Positions 33,395-45,465 of a stretch of 64,000 nucleotides of DNA are shown here, piece after piece (the stretch's first letter is position 1; each line of letters starts with the position of its first letter). Source of the stretch: Chondrilla cf. caribensis (Eukaryota > Porifera > Demospongiae > Chondrillida > Chondrillidae). Where the stretch lies: contig OZ026547.1 of NCBI GenBank assembly GCA_964020155.1, positions 2,733,631-2,797,630 on the forward strand. Direction: 5' to 3'. The notes beneath the pieces are model-generated. The model was not told where the DNA came from. It saw only the letters and a list, made by a program, of their open reading frames with translations, and did not search any database. A program made the translations under genes and the position numbers.

Positions 33395-33780
33395 AGGATC
33401 CTGGGGAGGCCATGGTGGTGACACAATGCAGCATATATATTACAATACTGTTCCCACACACAACACCACTACATGCAGTACATAAAGTACACACATTACA
33501 CTACAGTAGCTCATACATGTACAATGAACATACAGTAATGGACATACACATATTGAAACTTCAGGATCATAACAGGTCAGAGTACAGTACTAGTAATGTT
33601 TCAGAACTGGGCTCACACAAGGAGATCAGATGACATTCACAATCCAATTATACTCAATGGAACAGACAAGAACATATTATGGCTCCTCCAATTAACGATG
33701 GATGGCCTCAGTAGAAGGCTAATTAACAACTCTTGGCTTGTGTACAAAGTTAGACTGAGTCTCTAACAAGGAGACTGGAC
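33395..33780 (+). repeat. Dispersed repeat R1, copy 2
   Basis: Same order of motifs as copy 1, with a single ATTAACAACTCTTGGCTTG module. Confidence 0.85.
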
Positions 33781-34014
33781 AATCAAAGTTACCTACATTG
33801 TCATCAAATGTTTTTTTAAGAATTATAACTCAAGATTGCTAAATGTTCTGTTCAAAATATTCCTGTTTTAAATTCTTTGCCATAGATGTGAGCCTCTACA
33901 ATAATAGCATAAGTACTGATATGCGTAGGACTGATGTACATAGGCCATACCAACGAGGTACAATCATCCCATCCCTGGTTACTATGAGGTATGCACCACC
34001 TTCAGAGGGTGAAC

Positions 34015-34390
34015 ATGTATATTCAGCTGTGCTGATATGTGTCACTTGGACCTGAGGAGGCCATGGTGGTGACCCAATGCATGTATAACAATACTTTTTC
34101 CACACACAACACCACTACATGCAGTACATAAAGTACACACATTACAGTTACTGTACAGTAACTCATACATGTACAAAGGATATATATATAATAGTAATGT
34201 ACATACACATATTGAAACTTCAGGGCCATAAAGTTAGACTGAGTCTCACTAACAAGGAGATCAGATGACATACACAATCCAATGATACTAATGGAACAGA
34301 CAAGAACATAATATGGCTCCCCCAATCAACGATGGATGGCCTCAGTAGAAGGCTAATTAATAACTCTTGACCTGTGTACAAAGTTAAACT
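34015..34390 (+). repeat. Dispersed repeat R1, copy 3 (internally deleted)
   Basis: Starts at TGTGCTGATATGTGTCACTTG. It lacks the GATCATAACAGGTCAGAGTA part and rejoins at AAAGTTAGACTGAGTCTC. Confidence 0.8.
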
Positions 34391-35160
34391 GAGTTTAACG
34401 GATGCCCCCCCCCCCCTCAGACCTCAACCCCGATCACACTGGGACTCTCACTCAACATGAGCCTCCTACTATACACATCCCAAAGCATGGGACCATAATA
34501 CATGTAGCTGCACGTCATCATTGAAGAGAGGCATGCTTGCCCAATTGTGCAATTAATTTGGCAAGCCAGACCGCTGACCTTACTTAGACCACTTTCCGGC
34601 TTACTTACCCCCTATGCACCTTAACCCTATCATCCACCCTATGGTAGTCTATCTTATTCCCATATGTTTTACTCCTTCATCTAGCGCTGCGGTGGGTGGG
34701 TGGGTGAGAGCAGTTTAATTTCTACCCTGTTTGATTTGACTTATGCACCTTCTAGCTGCTGTGCAGATAAGACTGTCATATATTGTACCTTGACACGACT
34801 CTAAAAAGGCGCCAATTCCCATACCTGCATCCTGCACATTGTGCCTTAACTGGGAAGCCATATGCCATCATTCTCATGCACACCACTGCATGGGCATACA
34901 CACACGCACACACATGATATGCACACCTACATGTACACACTGGGGGTACTCATTTACATCCACGCACATTCACACAAGGGGGGACGGCTGTTAACTTCTG
35001 CCAACATAGTTGACAGTGATTATAATACCATACCAGGACATAATACTCTGAGGTCTATAAATAGAATAAAGCTACTGAAGACAGTGAGAGATGACCATAA
35101 AAGGAGAAAGATTACAGTTTTGACCAAATATGGGTCTTCGTGAGACCCACACGCCCACAC
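34391..35160 (+). repeat. Duplicated block upstream of a type 2 gene, copy 1
   Basis: Collinear with 52690-53400: CACACTGGGACTCTCACTC, AAAGCATGGGACCATA, GACCACTTTCCGGCTTACTT, then an ACACAC-rich part and AATAGAATAAA. No gene is seen. A poly-C run stands at 34407. Confidence 0.7.
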
Positions 35161-35302
35161 ACTTCATCAGGGGTTGGGCTATAAAAGAAGAGAAGTGACC
35201 ATCTACAACAACACAAACAGCTCAAAGGGAGAAAGACAACAAGTGGACAAGATATCAACCTGCATTGGAGGGCACTGCAGTTACTTCAACTACTAACACA
35301 AG
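35161..35302 (+). promoter_or_regulatory. Type 2 FBG promoter
   Basis: TATAAAA at 35180-35186 within the conserved type 2 upstream block, 116 bp before the ATG. Confidence 0.75.
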
Positions 35303-36174
35303 ATGACAATGGAGAATTTACTCACACCTGTCATTCTCACTATTGGATTCATCCTAGCTGGAACACACACCACAAATGCACAATGTGAGTTCAATCATAC
35401 TATTGTACACAACACACTAGGACACTGGGATAGATAGCTACTAGGACTACAGACTAGAATTATCATGCAACAACTACATGTTCTGGTCAGGTTAGTGTAT
35501 TCACTTCATTCTCAGGTACACCGTCTGGGGATACCATACCTCGTGACTGTAAGGAGGTCTATCAGAGAGGATGTACTCAAGATGGCGTCTACACTATTGC
35601 ACCAAACTGTCCCAATACCAAACCATTCAAAGTATTTTGTGACATGAAAAATGGACTATGGATCGTGTTCCAGAGAAGAAGACATGCTCAATTGGACTTC
35701 AATCGCAACTGGACAGATTACGAAGAAGGATTTGGAGATCCACTGTACGAACATTGGCTTGGATTGAAGAAGATCAACTGCTTGACATTCAGTGTTTGTG
35801 CTGCCGAGTTGAGAATTGACATGACCGACTACAAAGGAATACACAAATATGCCATCTACAGCTCCATTGCTGTTCACAATGCTGCCAACAAGTACGAAAT
35901 ACATCTTGGAAGATACAGTGGAACAGCCAGTGATGGGATTTGGGATTGTGGGTCACCTGAAAACAATGACGGTATACCATTCTCAACACCTGACAGGGAT
36001 AATGAAAACTGGTCAGGAAACTGTGCTCAGCACTGGAGTGGAGGATGGTGGTACAATCAGTGCACATGTTCAATACTGAACACACCATACAACAACATTG
36101 GCTACATATCTGGATGGAACACATTCTCCAGATACCTCAAGTGTAGTGAAATGAAGCTTCGTTCCAGAGACTAA
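35303..36174 (+). CDS. Secreted fibrinogen-related protein, type 2 (246 aa, 2 exons)
   Basis: Exons are 35303-35384 and 35516-36174. The intron is only 131 bp, while the other type 2 genes have about 1.3 kb, so the repeat modules were lost here or never gained. The signal peptide is MTMENLLTPVILTIGFILAG. Exon 2 begins CTPSGDTIPRDCKEVYQRG and then reads APNCPNTKPFKVFCDM, a variant with an inserted residue and a shifted Cys compared with DPGCMKPFQVYCDM. It continues with LDFNRNWTDYEEGFG, DRDND, NCAQHWSGGWWYNQCTCSIL and KLRSRD. The type 2 extra cysteines are present (GIWDCGSPENN and CTC). It is the most divergent of the three intact type 2 genes. Secreted lectin role inferred from the domain. 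Confidence 0.92.
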
Positions 36175-36553
36175 CACAGCAAACAACATTATACTCACTA
36201 GTAGTGTGTAAACTAGAAACTTGAGAAACACATACAATTCACTAGGTGAACACTCAGTCAGATTGTAAACATGATTGATACGTATACTGCAATGATAATA
36301 TTCACTTCAAATTCAAATCTTGGTATTATGGTAACACGTCCCATAAAACATAATGGTCATGTGATTGTCACATGACATGTCTATTGAATGGTAACACTTT
36401 TTACATAATAATAATACAATTTACATATTACAAGTTCCCTTACATGTGCACCTGACCAGTACATCAGTAACAGGTAAATGATTAACAAACAATGTAAACA
36501 GATAAACAATGTTTACACAGAAACATGTTTATTGACAGTTGGTGTTTTCAACT
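36175..36553. other. 3' flank of the type 2 gene
   Basis: Starts with the conserved type 2 3' flank, then AT-rich unique sequence. Confidence 0.6.
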
Positions 36554-37210
36554 AATGTCCCTCATTACCATAAATGGTCAAAGATGGTCCCATTGAGATA
36601 TGGACATAACAAGTTCTCTTGTTATTTCAATCACATTGACCCACCAAAATTGGAATGGAAAATTACTCTTAATAACAATACACAGCATTCCAATATAGTT
36701 CAGTCTATGCAATAATGTTCTTTGATGAGATTACATTGAGGCATAGCAACCTTATATTCACTTCAATCACATTGAGCCATAACATCTACTAACACCTTTA
36801 AATAAGATGTAGTATATTATGCACTATTCCATTATAATAAGGATCAGCATATAGCTATAGGGTTAACAGGTTTAGGAAGCCACAAGAATGAAAGGATTCA
36901 AAATATGTTTATTCATTTGAAACACAAAATGGAATATTACATTCAATGAACTTTGAACTGCTGCAGCCGATGATTTATTAGACTAACAGATTTCTGTACT
37001 GTGAGTTGATTCTTGTTGTAATTGAATTGTATGTCACAAATTGGAGGTGTACACTACATTCTTACTTCATCAGCACACAGGATATCCAAGAAAGACATTC
37101 AGCACCTATGTATGCTCTTTGAAAAACACTGTTCTTCACTTCTAATCTGTGTTATAAACAGAAACAACTGTTACATTTCAATTTGTGTGGGTTGATGTCA
37201 ATGTAGACAA

Positions 37211-37291
37211 GTATGTACATACACATGTACTGTATGTACACATGTACAATGTATGCACTTACACATGTACTGTATGTGCACATGTACAATT
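37211..37291 (+). repeat. 40-bp TGTACA-rich minisatellite, about 2 units
   Basis: Same site as the 5-unit array at 6739, contracted to two units. Confidence 0.85.
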
Positions 37292-37897
37292 ACATCATGA
37301 AAGGTACACAGGTGTTCATTGATTTTATGTTTCACACCGACTGACCATGTCTTAACCAGTATAATAGCATCTGTTGATATCATACAGTATAACACCACAA
37401 GATTAAGTTCTTATTCCATATATGTACTTATTTAGTAAATTGAAATAACACTCCGATGCCTTGTTTAGGATTCCCATGGAGAAAATTGCTTATTGAACCT
37501 TCGACCTACAAATAATCACTGGAGACACAAGAATACAATAAAATTCACTTTCTGAAAACACAACTGGAATTGAATGCATGGTACGTGTTTGATGATATGT
37601 GTTGCACCATAGATACTCTACGCTTCCACATACCAGCCCAATAGTGAGTCTGAACATGTGATTGAGTATATAGAGTTCATAAGTAGCTAAAAGGTTTGTA
37701 ACTGGGGGGGTGGTCGTGGGGTTCATACAAACCCACTCCCACAGACCTCGGGTGCCTGAAACTAGTTACTAACTGGTTCAAAGTAGTGCCATGGCCTCAT
37801 TGAGGTATGAGGCAATGTTTTCTGCCATTTTGTTACTCTGTTACAGCACGTGTACAAACAACTATACTGTGTGGCAGTGGTGGAGGTAACCTTAATT

Positions 37898-38120
37898 AAA
37901 GGAATGGCATTCTCCTCACATGACAGAGACAATGACTTGTATAGTAGTCAGAACTGTGCACAAGCCTATCAGGGGGTAAGATGATGGTACAACAACTGCA
38001 TGTGGTCACAACTGAATGGTATCTACCATCATGACAGAACACCCAGAGGAGGAGAGACAGTTCTTTGGAAGTGACCATTCACTGAATTTTGCTGAAATAA
38101 AACTCAAATCTAGACACTAG
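37898..38120 (+). pseudogene. Decayed FBG-domain fragment (third subtype), copy 2
   Basis: Same fragment as 7532-7753 (KGMAFSSHDRDNDLYSSQNCA) with stops and frameshifts downstream. It ends in TAG at 38118-38120. Confidence 0.8.
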
Positions 38121-38685
38121 TGAAACTAAAGTCTTACCGTGTTACCATGGAAACACTCAGTCTACTACAACAGAGCTATGCATAAGTCATGGGGCAGTGA
38201 GGTACACCAAATACAAAGCAAATTGCTTATAGAAATGTTGACCTTATTTCAATACCAGCACATTGAAACATGATATCTCATTGGAATGCATTCCTTGAAG
38301 AAAATTGTTTATAGAGCCTAAAACCCATCACTGGATACACAGAGTACATGAAAATTCACTTTCTGAAAACACAACGTAAGTTTTATTCAGTCAGAAAAAA
38401 GGTGACATCTGGTGTAATACCATGGCGACTGACATCCTGTCATGACATCTCAAGTCCCACCTACCCATTCACCAGTTTGACACAAAAACAATGTTTTTCC
38501 TTCGTAATTTTACTGTCCATCACAACTACAGATCATCACAATCGCAAACTACAAAATGCTTGAATATGTTGATTGAGTTTTATACGTGAAATTTGACACA
38601 AATTAATGCGTTTCAGGTGTAGAGCCACCATCGTTTCTGGGTCATCCCCATATACAGAGTACCAATACACTCCACTCCATGATAT

Positions 38686-39075
38686 GTGTCTCTTGGACCC
38701 TGGGGAGGCCATGGTGGTGACACAATGCAGCATATAACAATACTTTTCCCACACACAACACCACTACATGCAGTACATAAAGTACACACATTACAGTACA
38801 GTAACTCATACATGTACAATGAACATACAGTGAAGTACATACACATATTGAACCTTCAGGATCATAACAGGTCAGAGTACAGTACTAGTAATGTTTCAGG
38901 ACTGGACTCACACAAGGAGATCAGATGACATACACAATCCAATTATACTAATGGAACAGACAAAAACATATTATGGCTCCCCCAATTAACCATGAGTGGC
39001 CTCAGTAGAAGGGTAATTAACAACTCTTGGTTTGTGTACAAAGTTAGAATGAGTCTCTAACAAGGAGATCGGATA
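38686..39075 (+). repeat. Dispersed repeat R1, copy 4
   Basis: R1 with a single end module, followed by GGAGATCGGATAATTTAACA exactly as after copy 1. R1 was therefore duplicated together with the collagen-like gene. Confidence 0.85.
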
Positions 39076-39145
39076 ATTTAACAGGTTGAATTACAGTATA
39101 CATGTAGTAACAGATACATTAGGGCAGATTTGTATAGGTACAGAT

Positions 39146-39161
39146 ACACGCACGCACGCAT

Positions 39162-39226
<65 letters not shown>
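39146..39226. repeat. (CA)n microsatellite
   Basis: Counterpart of the tract at 24516. Confidence 0.95.
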
Positions 39227-39227
<1 letters not shown>

Positions 39228-39349
39228 TATATATCTATATATAATAGATACACATATATAGACACAGATACACATATAGGTACACATACACATAGGCTAT
39301 GGCAATGGGCTACAAACATCCTATCCCATGTACAAATGTACACACAATA

Positions 39350-39535
39350 CCACCAACCTGAGGTACATGTACACACAGTACTAACAACCTGAGGTACTTG
39401 TACACACAAAACTACCAACCTGAATTACATGTACACACAATGCCACCAACCTGAGGTACATGTACACACAATGCCACCAACCTGAGGTACATGTACACAC
39501 AATGCTACCAATGTGAGGTACATGTACACACAATA
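39350..39535 (+). repeat. 31-bp minisatellite, about 6 units
   Basis: CCAACCTGAGGTACATGTAC followed by ACACAATGCCA, 31-bp period (for example 39445 and 39476). The counterpart at 24705-24770 has only 2-3 units. Confidence 0.9.
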
Positions 39536-39691
39536 TAGTACAAAGTATAATGTTTATTATTGTAAACTGAAACATATCAAGTGTGAGAGAGTACAAAGAA
39601 GATTATACTGCTCTAGCTTCACAAACCACTTCTGCAATACATCATTTACTACCAGTGGAGTCAGTGTGTCTGGTGTGTACATACAAGACTG

Positions 39692-39832
39692 TGACGTCAT
39701 ACTGCTATGCAGGGTTGGTATGTAATGTTATGTCATTGACCCTTCTCACCAGACCTGCTATATAAACCAGTGTAGCTAGGACAAATAGCTAGTTCAGTTC
39801 AATGAGTTGGTTGCACTAAGAACTCCGAACAA
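39692..39832 (+). promoter_or_regulatory. Promoter of the second collagen-like gene: CRE and TATA
   Basis: TGACGTCA at 39692-39699 and TATATAAA at 39759-39766. Same arrangement as for the first copy. Confidence 0.7.
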
Positions 39833-40963
39833 ATGTTTGCCAGAGGATTGCTTCTCCTGTGCCTGATCAACTTCAGTTGGTGCATCCTTGCTAAATCCCA
39901 TCCGAGGGACACAGAGCAACAAACCAACAATGACACACAGTGTCAACTTCCACAAGGACCTTCCGTTTGTGCTGGAACCAACGGCATCCCTGGAGTACCT
40001 GGAGTACCTGGAATACCTGGACCCCCAGGTCCACCGGGAACATCCTCCCTAACACTCACTGATGCCCAGCATCTCAAACACTCAATACAGGAGGAGCTTC
40101 AACAAACCATTGAGAGGGAAATTAAGAATAAAACCAGAGAAGAAGTTGAACAAATCAATGCTCTCTGTACACTGGGTGTGACCAAGGACTCTCCTGCTAG
40201 GTCCTGCTACCAGATACACCAGTGTAACCCAAAAGCCCCTTCACAGTCCTACTGGTTGGTAACCGAAGAGGGACAGATTACAACTATTAGACCAGTTCAC
40301 TGCAACATGGACAGTTGGCACTGCGGCTCTAAAGGTTGGACAAGAATCGCATACATCAACATGACTGAAGATGGGGCACAATGTCCTACATCTCTAAGAA
40401 CAATATCCTCTCCAAAGAAGTTGTGTGGAAAAACATCTTATAATGTGGCCAGCTGTTCTTCAGTTACCTTTCCTACTGAAGGGATGCGATACAGTAAGAT
40501 ATGTGGACAAGCAGTGGGGTACCAGTATTATTCGATGGACGCGTTCCATGGACCAAAAGACATCAACTCCTACTACGTTGATGGTATGTCTATAACATAC
40601 GGATCTCCTAGAAAGCACATATGGACCTATGCTGTGGGACTCTCTGATGACTTCAACCACAATGGTCACTTTAACTGTCCATGTGCCAAGTACCCCGGAC
40701 CAGCTCCTCCTTCATTCGTTGGTGATCACTACTATTGTGAGTCGGGGAACATCGAAGTATATGGGAACGCTGTATACATCAATGACCCTTTATGGGATGG
40801 AAAGCGTTGTGGTACTGGTAACAACTGCTGTGCACAACCTGGAATGCCCTGGTTCTGTCGTACTCTACCACAGGAAGTGGAGGGGGACATTGAAGTACGT
40901 ATATGTGCTAACCAGGGGGGTGAAGAACTCTATCTGGAGCTTCTTGAGATTTATGTTCAGTAA
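39833..40963 (+). CDS. Secreted collagen-like, coiled-coil protein, second copy (376 aa)
   Basis: Single exon, near-identical paralogue of the gene at 25205 in signal peptide, coiled coil and most of the C-terminal domain. It has seven collagen triplets instead of six (one extra GIP). Differences cluster in two blocks: residues about 180-240 (CPTSLRTISSPKKLCGKTSY against CPSGMRQITSPKNLCARTTS, and YQYYSMDAFHG against YQRGSPDGSNG) and about 303-320 (IEVYGNAVYIND against TGVHDNSQIHDDD). All cysteines are kept. The C-terminal tail is shorter (ANQGGEELYLELLEIYVQ). It is predicted to be a secreted oligomeric recognition protein; confined divergence fits diversification of a binding face. Confidence 0.92.
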   Translation: MFARGLLLLCLINFSWCILAKSHPRDTEQQTNNDTQCQLPQGPSVCAGTNGIPGVPGVPGIPGPPGPPGTSSLTLTDAQHLKHSIQEELQQTIEREIKNKTREEVEQINALCTLGVTKDSPARSCYQIHQCNPKAPSQSYWLVTEEGQITTIRPVHCNMDSWHCGSKGWTRIAYINMTEDGAQCPTSLRTISSPKKLCGKTSYNVASCSSVTFPTEGMRYSKICGQAVGYQYYSMDAFHGPKDINSYYVDGMSITYGSPRKHIWTYAVGLSDDFNHNGHFNCPCAKYPGPAPPSFVGDHYYCESGNIEVYGNAVYINDPLWDGKRCGTGNNCCAQPGMPWFCRTLPQEVEGDIEVRICANQGGEELYLELLEIYVQ

Positions 40964-41440
40964 AGAGTCTTAAAACAACATTACAATAACTGAGTTACAT
41001 GCACCACAAGTATAGTTATGTACCTTTCAATACACAATACTATGATGTTACCATGTTAGAAAGTAGTCAGGCATATATTGTAATGAATGTTATTGTGAAT
41101 CCAATGTGATCATATCTAACTTGCATTAATTTTAGTAAATGAATTAACTGAAATAGTCACTGAGTGGTGGTGGTCAAATATCATAAAAGTGCAAAATTAA
41201 TTAATGTACATAATTCTTAAACTCAATAAAACAAATCTGACAATGTATAACTGTCCTCAAACAAAATGTAATATTTCATCAATTTTACACAAAAATCTCA
41301 AGCACTTACACATGTACAGAGTATACGTACATGAATGCAATTACAATACATGATATGCATGAACAAATGGCATACATATCATCCGCACAACACATACATT
41401 TGAGTATACATACACCACATGTAAGAATATGATCAAGTGT
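40964..41440. other. 3' region, no gene
   Basis: AT-rich sequence with no match to the 3' region of the first collagen-like gene, so the duplicated block ends near the stop codon. Confidence 0.5.
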
Positions 41441-41442
41441 AG

Positions 41443-42220
41443 ATGACATGTACTGCATGCACAGATCTCATAATACAACACAGTATACACTGCACATTAT
41501 GTACAGATTTCATGTACAACACAATATACACTGTACAGATCTCATGTACAACACAGCACACACTGTACATTATGTATAGGTCTCATGTACAACACAGCAC
41601 ATACTGTACATTATGTACAGATCTCAAGTACAACACAGTACACACTGTACAGTATGTACAGATCTGATGTACAACACAGTACACACTGTACATTATGTAC
41701 AGATGTCATGTACAACACAGTATACACTGTACAGTATGTACAGATCTCATGTACAACACAGTGCACACTGTACAGTATGTACAGATGTCATGTACAACAC
41801 AGTACACACTGTACAGTATGTACAGATCTGATGTACAACACAGTACACACTGTACATTATGTACAGATGTCATGTACAACACAGTATACACTGTACAGTA
41901 TGTACAGATCTCATGTACAACACAGTGCACACTGTACAGTATGTACAGATCTCATGTACAACACAGTGCACACTGTACATATGTACAGGTGTCATTTACA
42001 GCACAGTATACACTGTACAGTATGTCGGATCTCATGTACCACACAAAATACAATGTACAGTATGTACAGATCTCATGTCCAACACAGTACACACTGTAGA
42101 ATATGTTGGATCTCATGTACCACAGTACACACTGTACAGTATGTACAGATCTCATGTACAACACAGTATACACTGTACAGATCTCATGTACAACACAGTA
42201 CACACTTTACAGCATGTACA
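41443..42220 (+). repeat. 41-bp TGTACA minisatellite, array 4 (about 19 units)
   Basis: Units as in array 1. Higher-order similarity is visible: a stretch with GATCTGATG then GATGTCATG unit variants recurs about 164 bp apart around 41660 and 41825. The right end abuts FBG codons at 42222. Confidence 0.95.
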
Positions 42221-42221
42221 G

Positions 42222-42303
42222 CAATAATGGTTACATGCATCGTTGGTACACATTCTCCTCCAATCTCAAGTGTAGTGAACTGAAGCTTCGTTCCAGAGAC
42301 TAA
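42222..42303 (+). pseudogene. Last 27 codons of a type 2 FBG gene
   Basis: NNGYMHRWYTFSSNLKCSEL and KLRSRD with TAA at 42301-42303, joined directly to the minisatellite. The conserved type 2 3' flank follows. Confidence 0.85.
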
Positions 42304-43180
42304 CACATCAAACAACATTATACTCACTAGTAGTGTGCGAACTAGGAACTTGAGAAACACATACAATTCACTAGGTCATGAACACTCAGTTAGATTGTAA
42401 ACATGATTGATGCTACAATAATGATATTCACTTCAAATTTGAATCTTATTGCTATGCATGATGGGATGAAGAAAAATTCAGTGTATAACAAATCATAATG
42501 AAGAATCTTAACAACAACAGTATAACAGTACATGATGTTAGAAGGTCACATGTACACACAATGAACATTATACACAAGTGACTTTAAAACAGGAAGTAAT
42601 GTTGACAGGAAGAGGATATTTCCTGTACTATACGTTGGTCATGTGACTGCCACATGATATAATCAAGCAATGGTCATGTGATTATCACATGGCAGGGCTG
42701 TCATATGGTAACAATTCCTGTGCAATACATTGGTCACGTGACTGTCACATGACAAAAATAATCCTTGACTTGTACTCTGTAGAATATACATTCATAAAAC
42801 ACCAACAACATTCAAAGTAATGGCAACAATTAATTTACAAATTAGTGGTTGGATCATGTTCTAATGACAGGTAAATAAGACCAGTAGGTGAGAGGGTGTG
42901 GTACAACACTGATCCTCACAAACTGAACAGACTGTGGTACAAACACTCTTTGGAGGACATCATCATGAAGAACTGGTCTGAATATGTGTGGTCATGTGTA
43001 TTTACATGAAAATAACATGGCCTCTGTGTACAGGTATGCATAGGTACAGTCTCCAAACACATGTACATACACCAGGGAAGGCTCACATGTACAAGTTCTC
43101 ATACATGTGCACATGTGTCCAGTACACCAGTAACAGGAAGGGGATGCTTCCTGTACTATGCATTGATCATGTCGTTAATT
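42304..43180. other. Type 2 3' flank and spacer
   Basis: 42480-42700 resembles 16980-17170 (ACAGTACATGATG, GGAAGAGGATA). Repeated GGTCATGTGA(C/T)TGTCACATGA motifs. No gene is seen. Confidence 0.55.
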
Positions 43181-43182
43181 AT

Positions 43183-44960
43183 CACATGTACAACGTACGC
43201 ACGTACACATGTACTGTATGTGCACATGTACAATTACAGTGTGAAAGGTACACAGGTGTTCATTGATTTTATGTTTCATACCGACTGACCATGTCTTAAC
43301 CAGTATAATAGCACCTGTTGATATCATACAGTATAACACCACAAGATTAAGTTCTTATTCCATATCATATGTACTTATTTAGTAAATTGGAATAACACTC
43401 CGATGCATTGTTTAGGATTCCCATGGAGAAAATTGCTTATTGAACCTTCAACTTACAAATAATCACTGGAGACACAAGAATACAATAAAATTCACTTTCT
43501 GAGAACACAACTGGAATTGAATGTATGGTACGTGTTTGATGATATGTGTTGCACCACGCTTCCACATACCAGACCAATAGTGAATCTGAACATGTGATTG
43601 AGTATATGAGTTCATAAGTAAAAGTTTGTAACTGGGGGGGTGGTCGTGGAGCTCACAGACCTCGTGTGCCTGAAACTAGTTACTCACTGGTTCAAAGTAG
43701 TACCATGGCCTCATTGAGGGTATGAGGCAATGTTTTCTGCCATTTTGTTACTCTGTTACAGCACGTGTACAAACAACTATACTGTGTGGCAGTGGTGGAG
43801 GTAACCTTAATTAAAGGAATGGCATTCTCCCCACATGACAGAGACAATGACTTGTATAGTAGTCAGAACTGTGCACAACCCTATTAGGGGGAAGATGGTG
43901 GTACAACAACTGCATGTGTTTACAACTGAATGGTATCTACCATCATGACAGAACACCCAGGAGAGACAGTTCTTTGGAAGTGACCATTCACTGAATTTTG
44001 TTGAAATAAAACTCAAAGCTAGACACTAGTTAGACACTAGTGAAACTAGAGTCCTACCGTGTTACCGTGGAAACACTCAGTCTACTACAACAGAGCTATG
44101 CATAAGTCATGGGGCAGTGAGGTACACTGAATACAAAGCAAATTGCTTATAGAAATGTTGGCCTTATTTCAATACCAGCACATTGTAACATGATACCTCA
44201 TTGATAGGAATACATTCCTTGAAGGAAATTGTTTATAGAGCCTTAAACCCATCACTGGATACACAGAGTACATGAAAATTCACTTTCTGAAAACATAACG
44301 TAAGTTTTAATCAGTCAGAAAAAAAGGTGTCATCTGGTGTAATACCATGGCGACTGACATCCTGTCATGACATCTCAAGTCCCACCTACCCATTCACCAG
44401 TTTGACACAAAAACAATGTTTTTCCTTCGTAATTTTTCTGTCCATCACAACTGCCGATCATCACAATCGCAAACTACAAAATGCTCGAATATGTCGATTG
44501 AGTTTTATACATGAAATTTGACACAAATTTCAGGTGTAGAGCCACCATTTTTTCTGGGTCATCCCCATATGCAGAGTACCAATACACTCCACTCTATGAT
44601 ATGTCAAGTGATCAGTATCACAGAACGACCAAGTGTTACCCATGACATCAACTAAGCTCACATGTTGAATGACATAATGTGGGGCAAATTTGAAACTGAC
44701 GTACGTGCACACATACAGGTCTTTTGCAAGGCTGTCAGACTGAGTCTGAGCTAGTATATATAAATTGTAACTTTATACAGCTTGTTAAATTCATCATTAA
44801 ATAAACGAGAGTTCTCTAGAGCACATACCTCACACACCACATATGCTACCTAATTAAGCATTGATACCTGTATGAACACTGCTCATAACATATCAACAAC
44901 TGAGTAGTGATTATGAACACTACATAGTGCTAGTAAGTTTGTGTACGTATGTATGATTGC
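43183..44960 (+). repeat. Segmental duplication block, copy 3 of 3 (5'-shortened)
   Basis: Collinear with the second part of copies 1 and 2, beginning inside the 40-bp minisatellite (about one unit, 43183-43235). It continues into type 1 upstream sequence as copy 1 does. Confidence 0.85.
43813..44029 (+). pseudogene. Decayed FBG-domain fragment (third subtype), copy 3
   Basis: KGMAFSPHDRDNDLYSSQNCA followed by the same TAG as in copy 1. A CTAGACACTAGT stretch is doubled at the 3' end. Confidence 0.8.
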
Positions 44961-45294
44961 ACAGAGGTTGTGTTTTATATAGAAACATCATGTACTGATT
45001 GTGAGGTATATATAGTATGACAGACGGACAACACTGATCAGTTCACCACAGTGCATTAGTCAAGGGGCAGTGAAGTATACCAACTACCGGGCAAATTGCT
45101 TATAGAAATGTTTGACTTATTCAATAAATCAGTACATTGATATATGACACCTCGTTGATAGGAATACATTCTTTGAAGAAAATTGTTTATAGACCCTTAA
45201 ACCTATCATTGGAGACTCGAGAATACAATAAAATTCACTTTCTGAACACGACACACACCACTAGTTTTTCACTCAGGACAGAGAGTGACATCTG

Positions 45295-45465
45295 GTGTGT
45301 TACTAAGGCAACCAACATATTGTCATGGTAATGCAACTCCCATATGTACACACCCACTAACCAATGCTATAAAAGAACACAAATGACCACACAGAAACAA
45401 ATAAGAGAGATCAAGGAGAAAGAGAACACTGACTACAGAGAACATTACAGCTCAGGAACAAGAAC
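45295..45465 (+). promoter_or_regulatory. Type 1 FBG promoter
   Basis: CCAATGC then TATAAAA at 45368-45374, within the conserved block. The 5' UTR is a few bases shorter than in the other type 1 genes. Confidence 0.72.

Larger units (their letters stand above)
36555..38685 (+). repeat. Segmental duplication block, copy 2 of 3
   Basis: Collinear with 6040-8340 over its whole length at high identity, including the flanks of the FBG fragment. It passes at 38685 directly into an R1 repeat, where copy 1 continues with type 1 upstream sequence. Confidence 0.85.
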
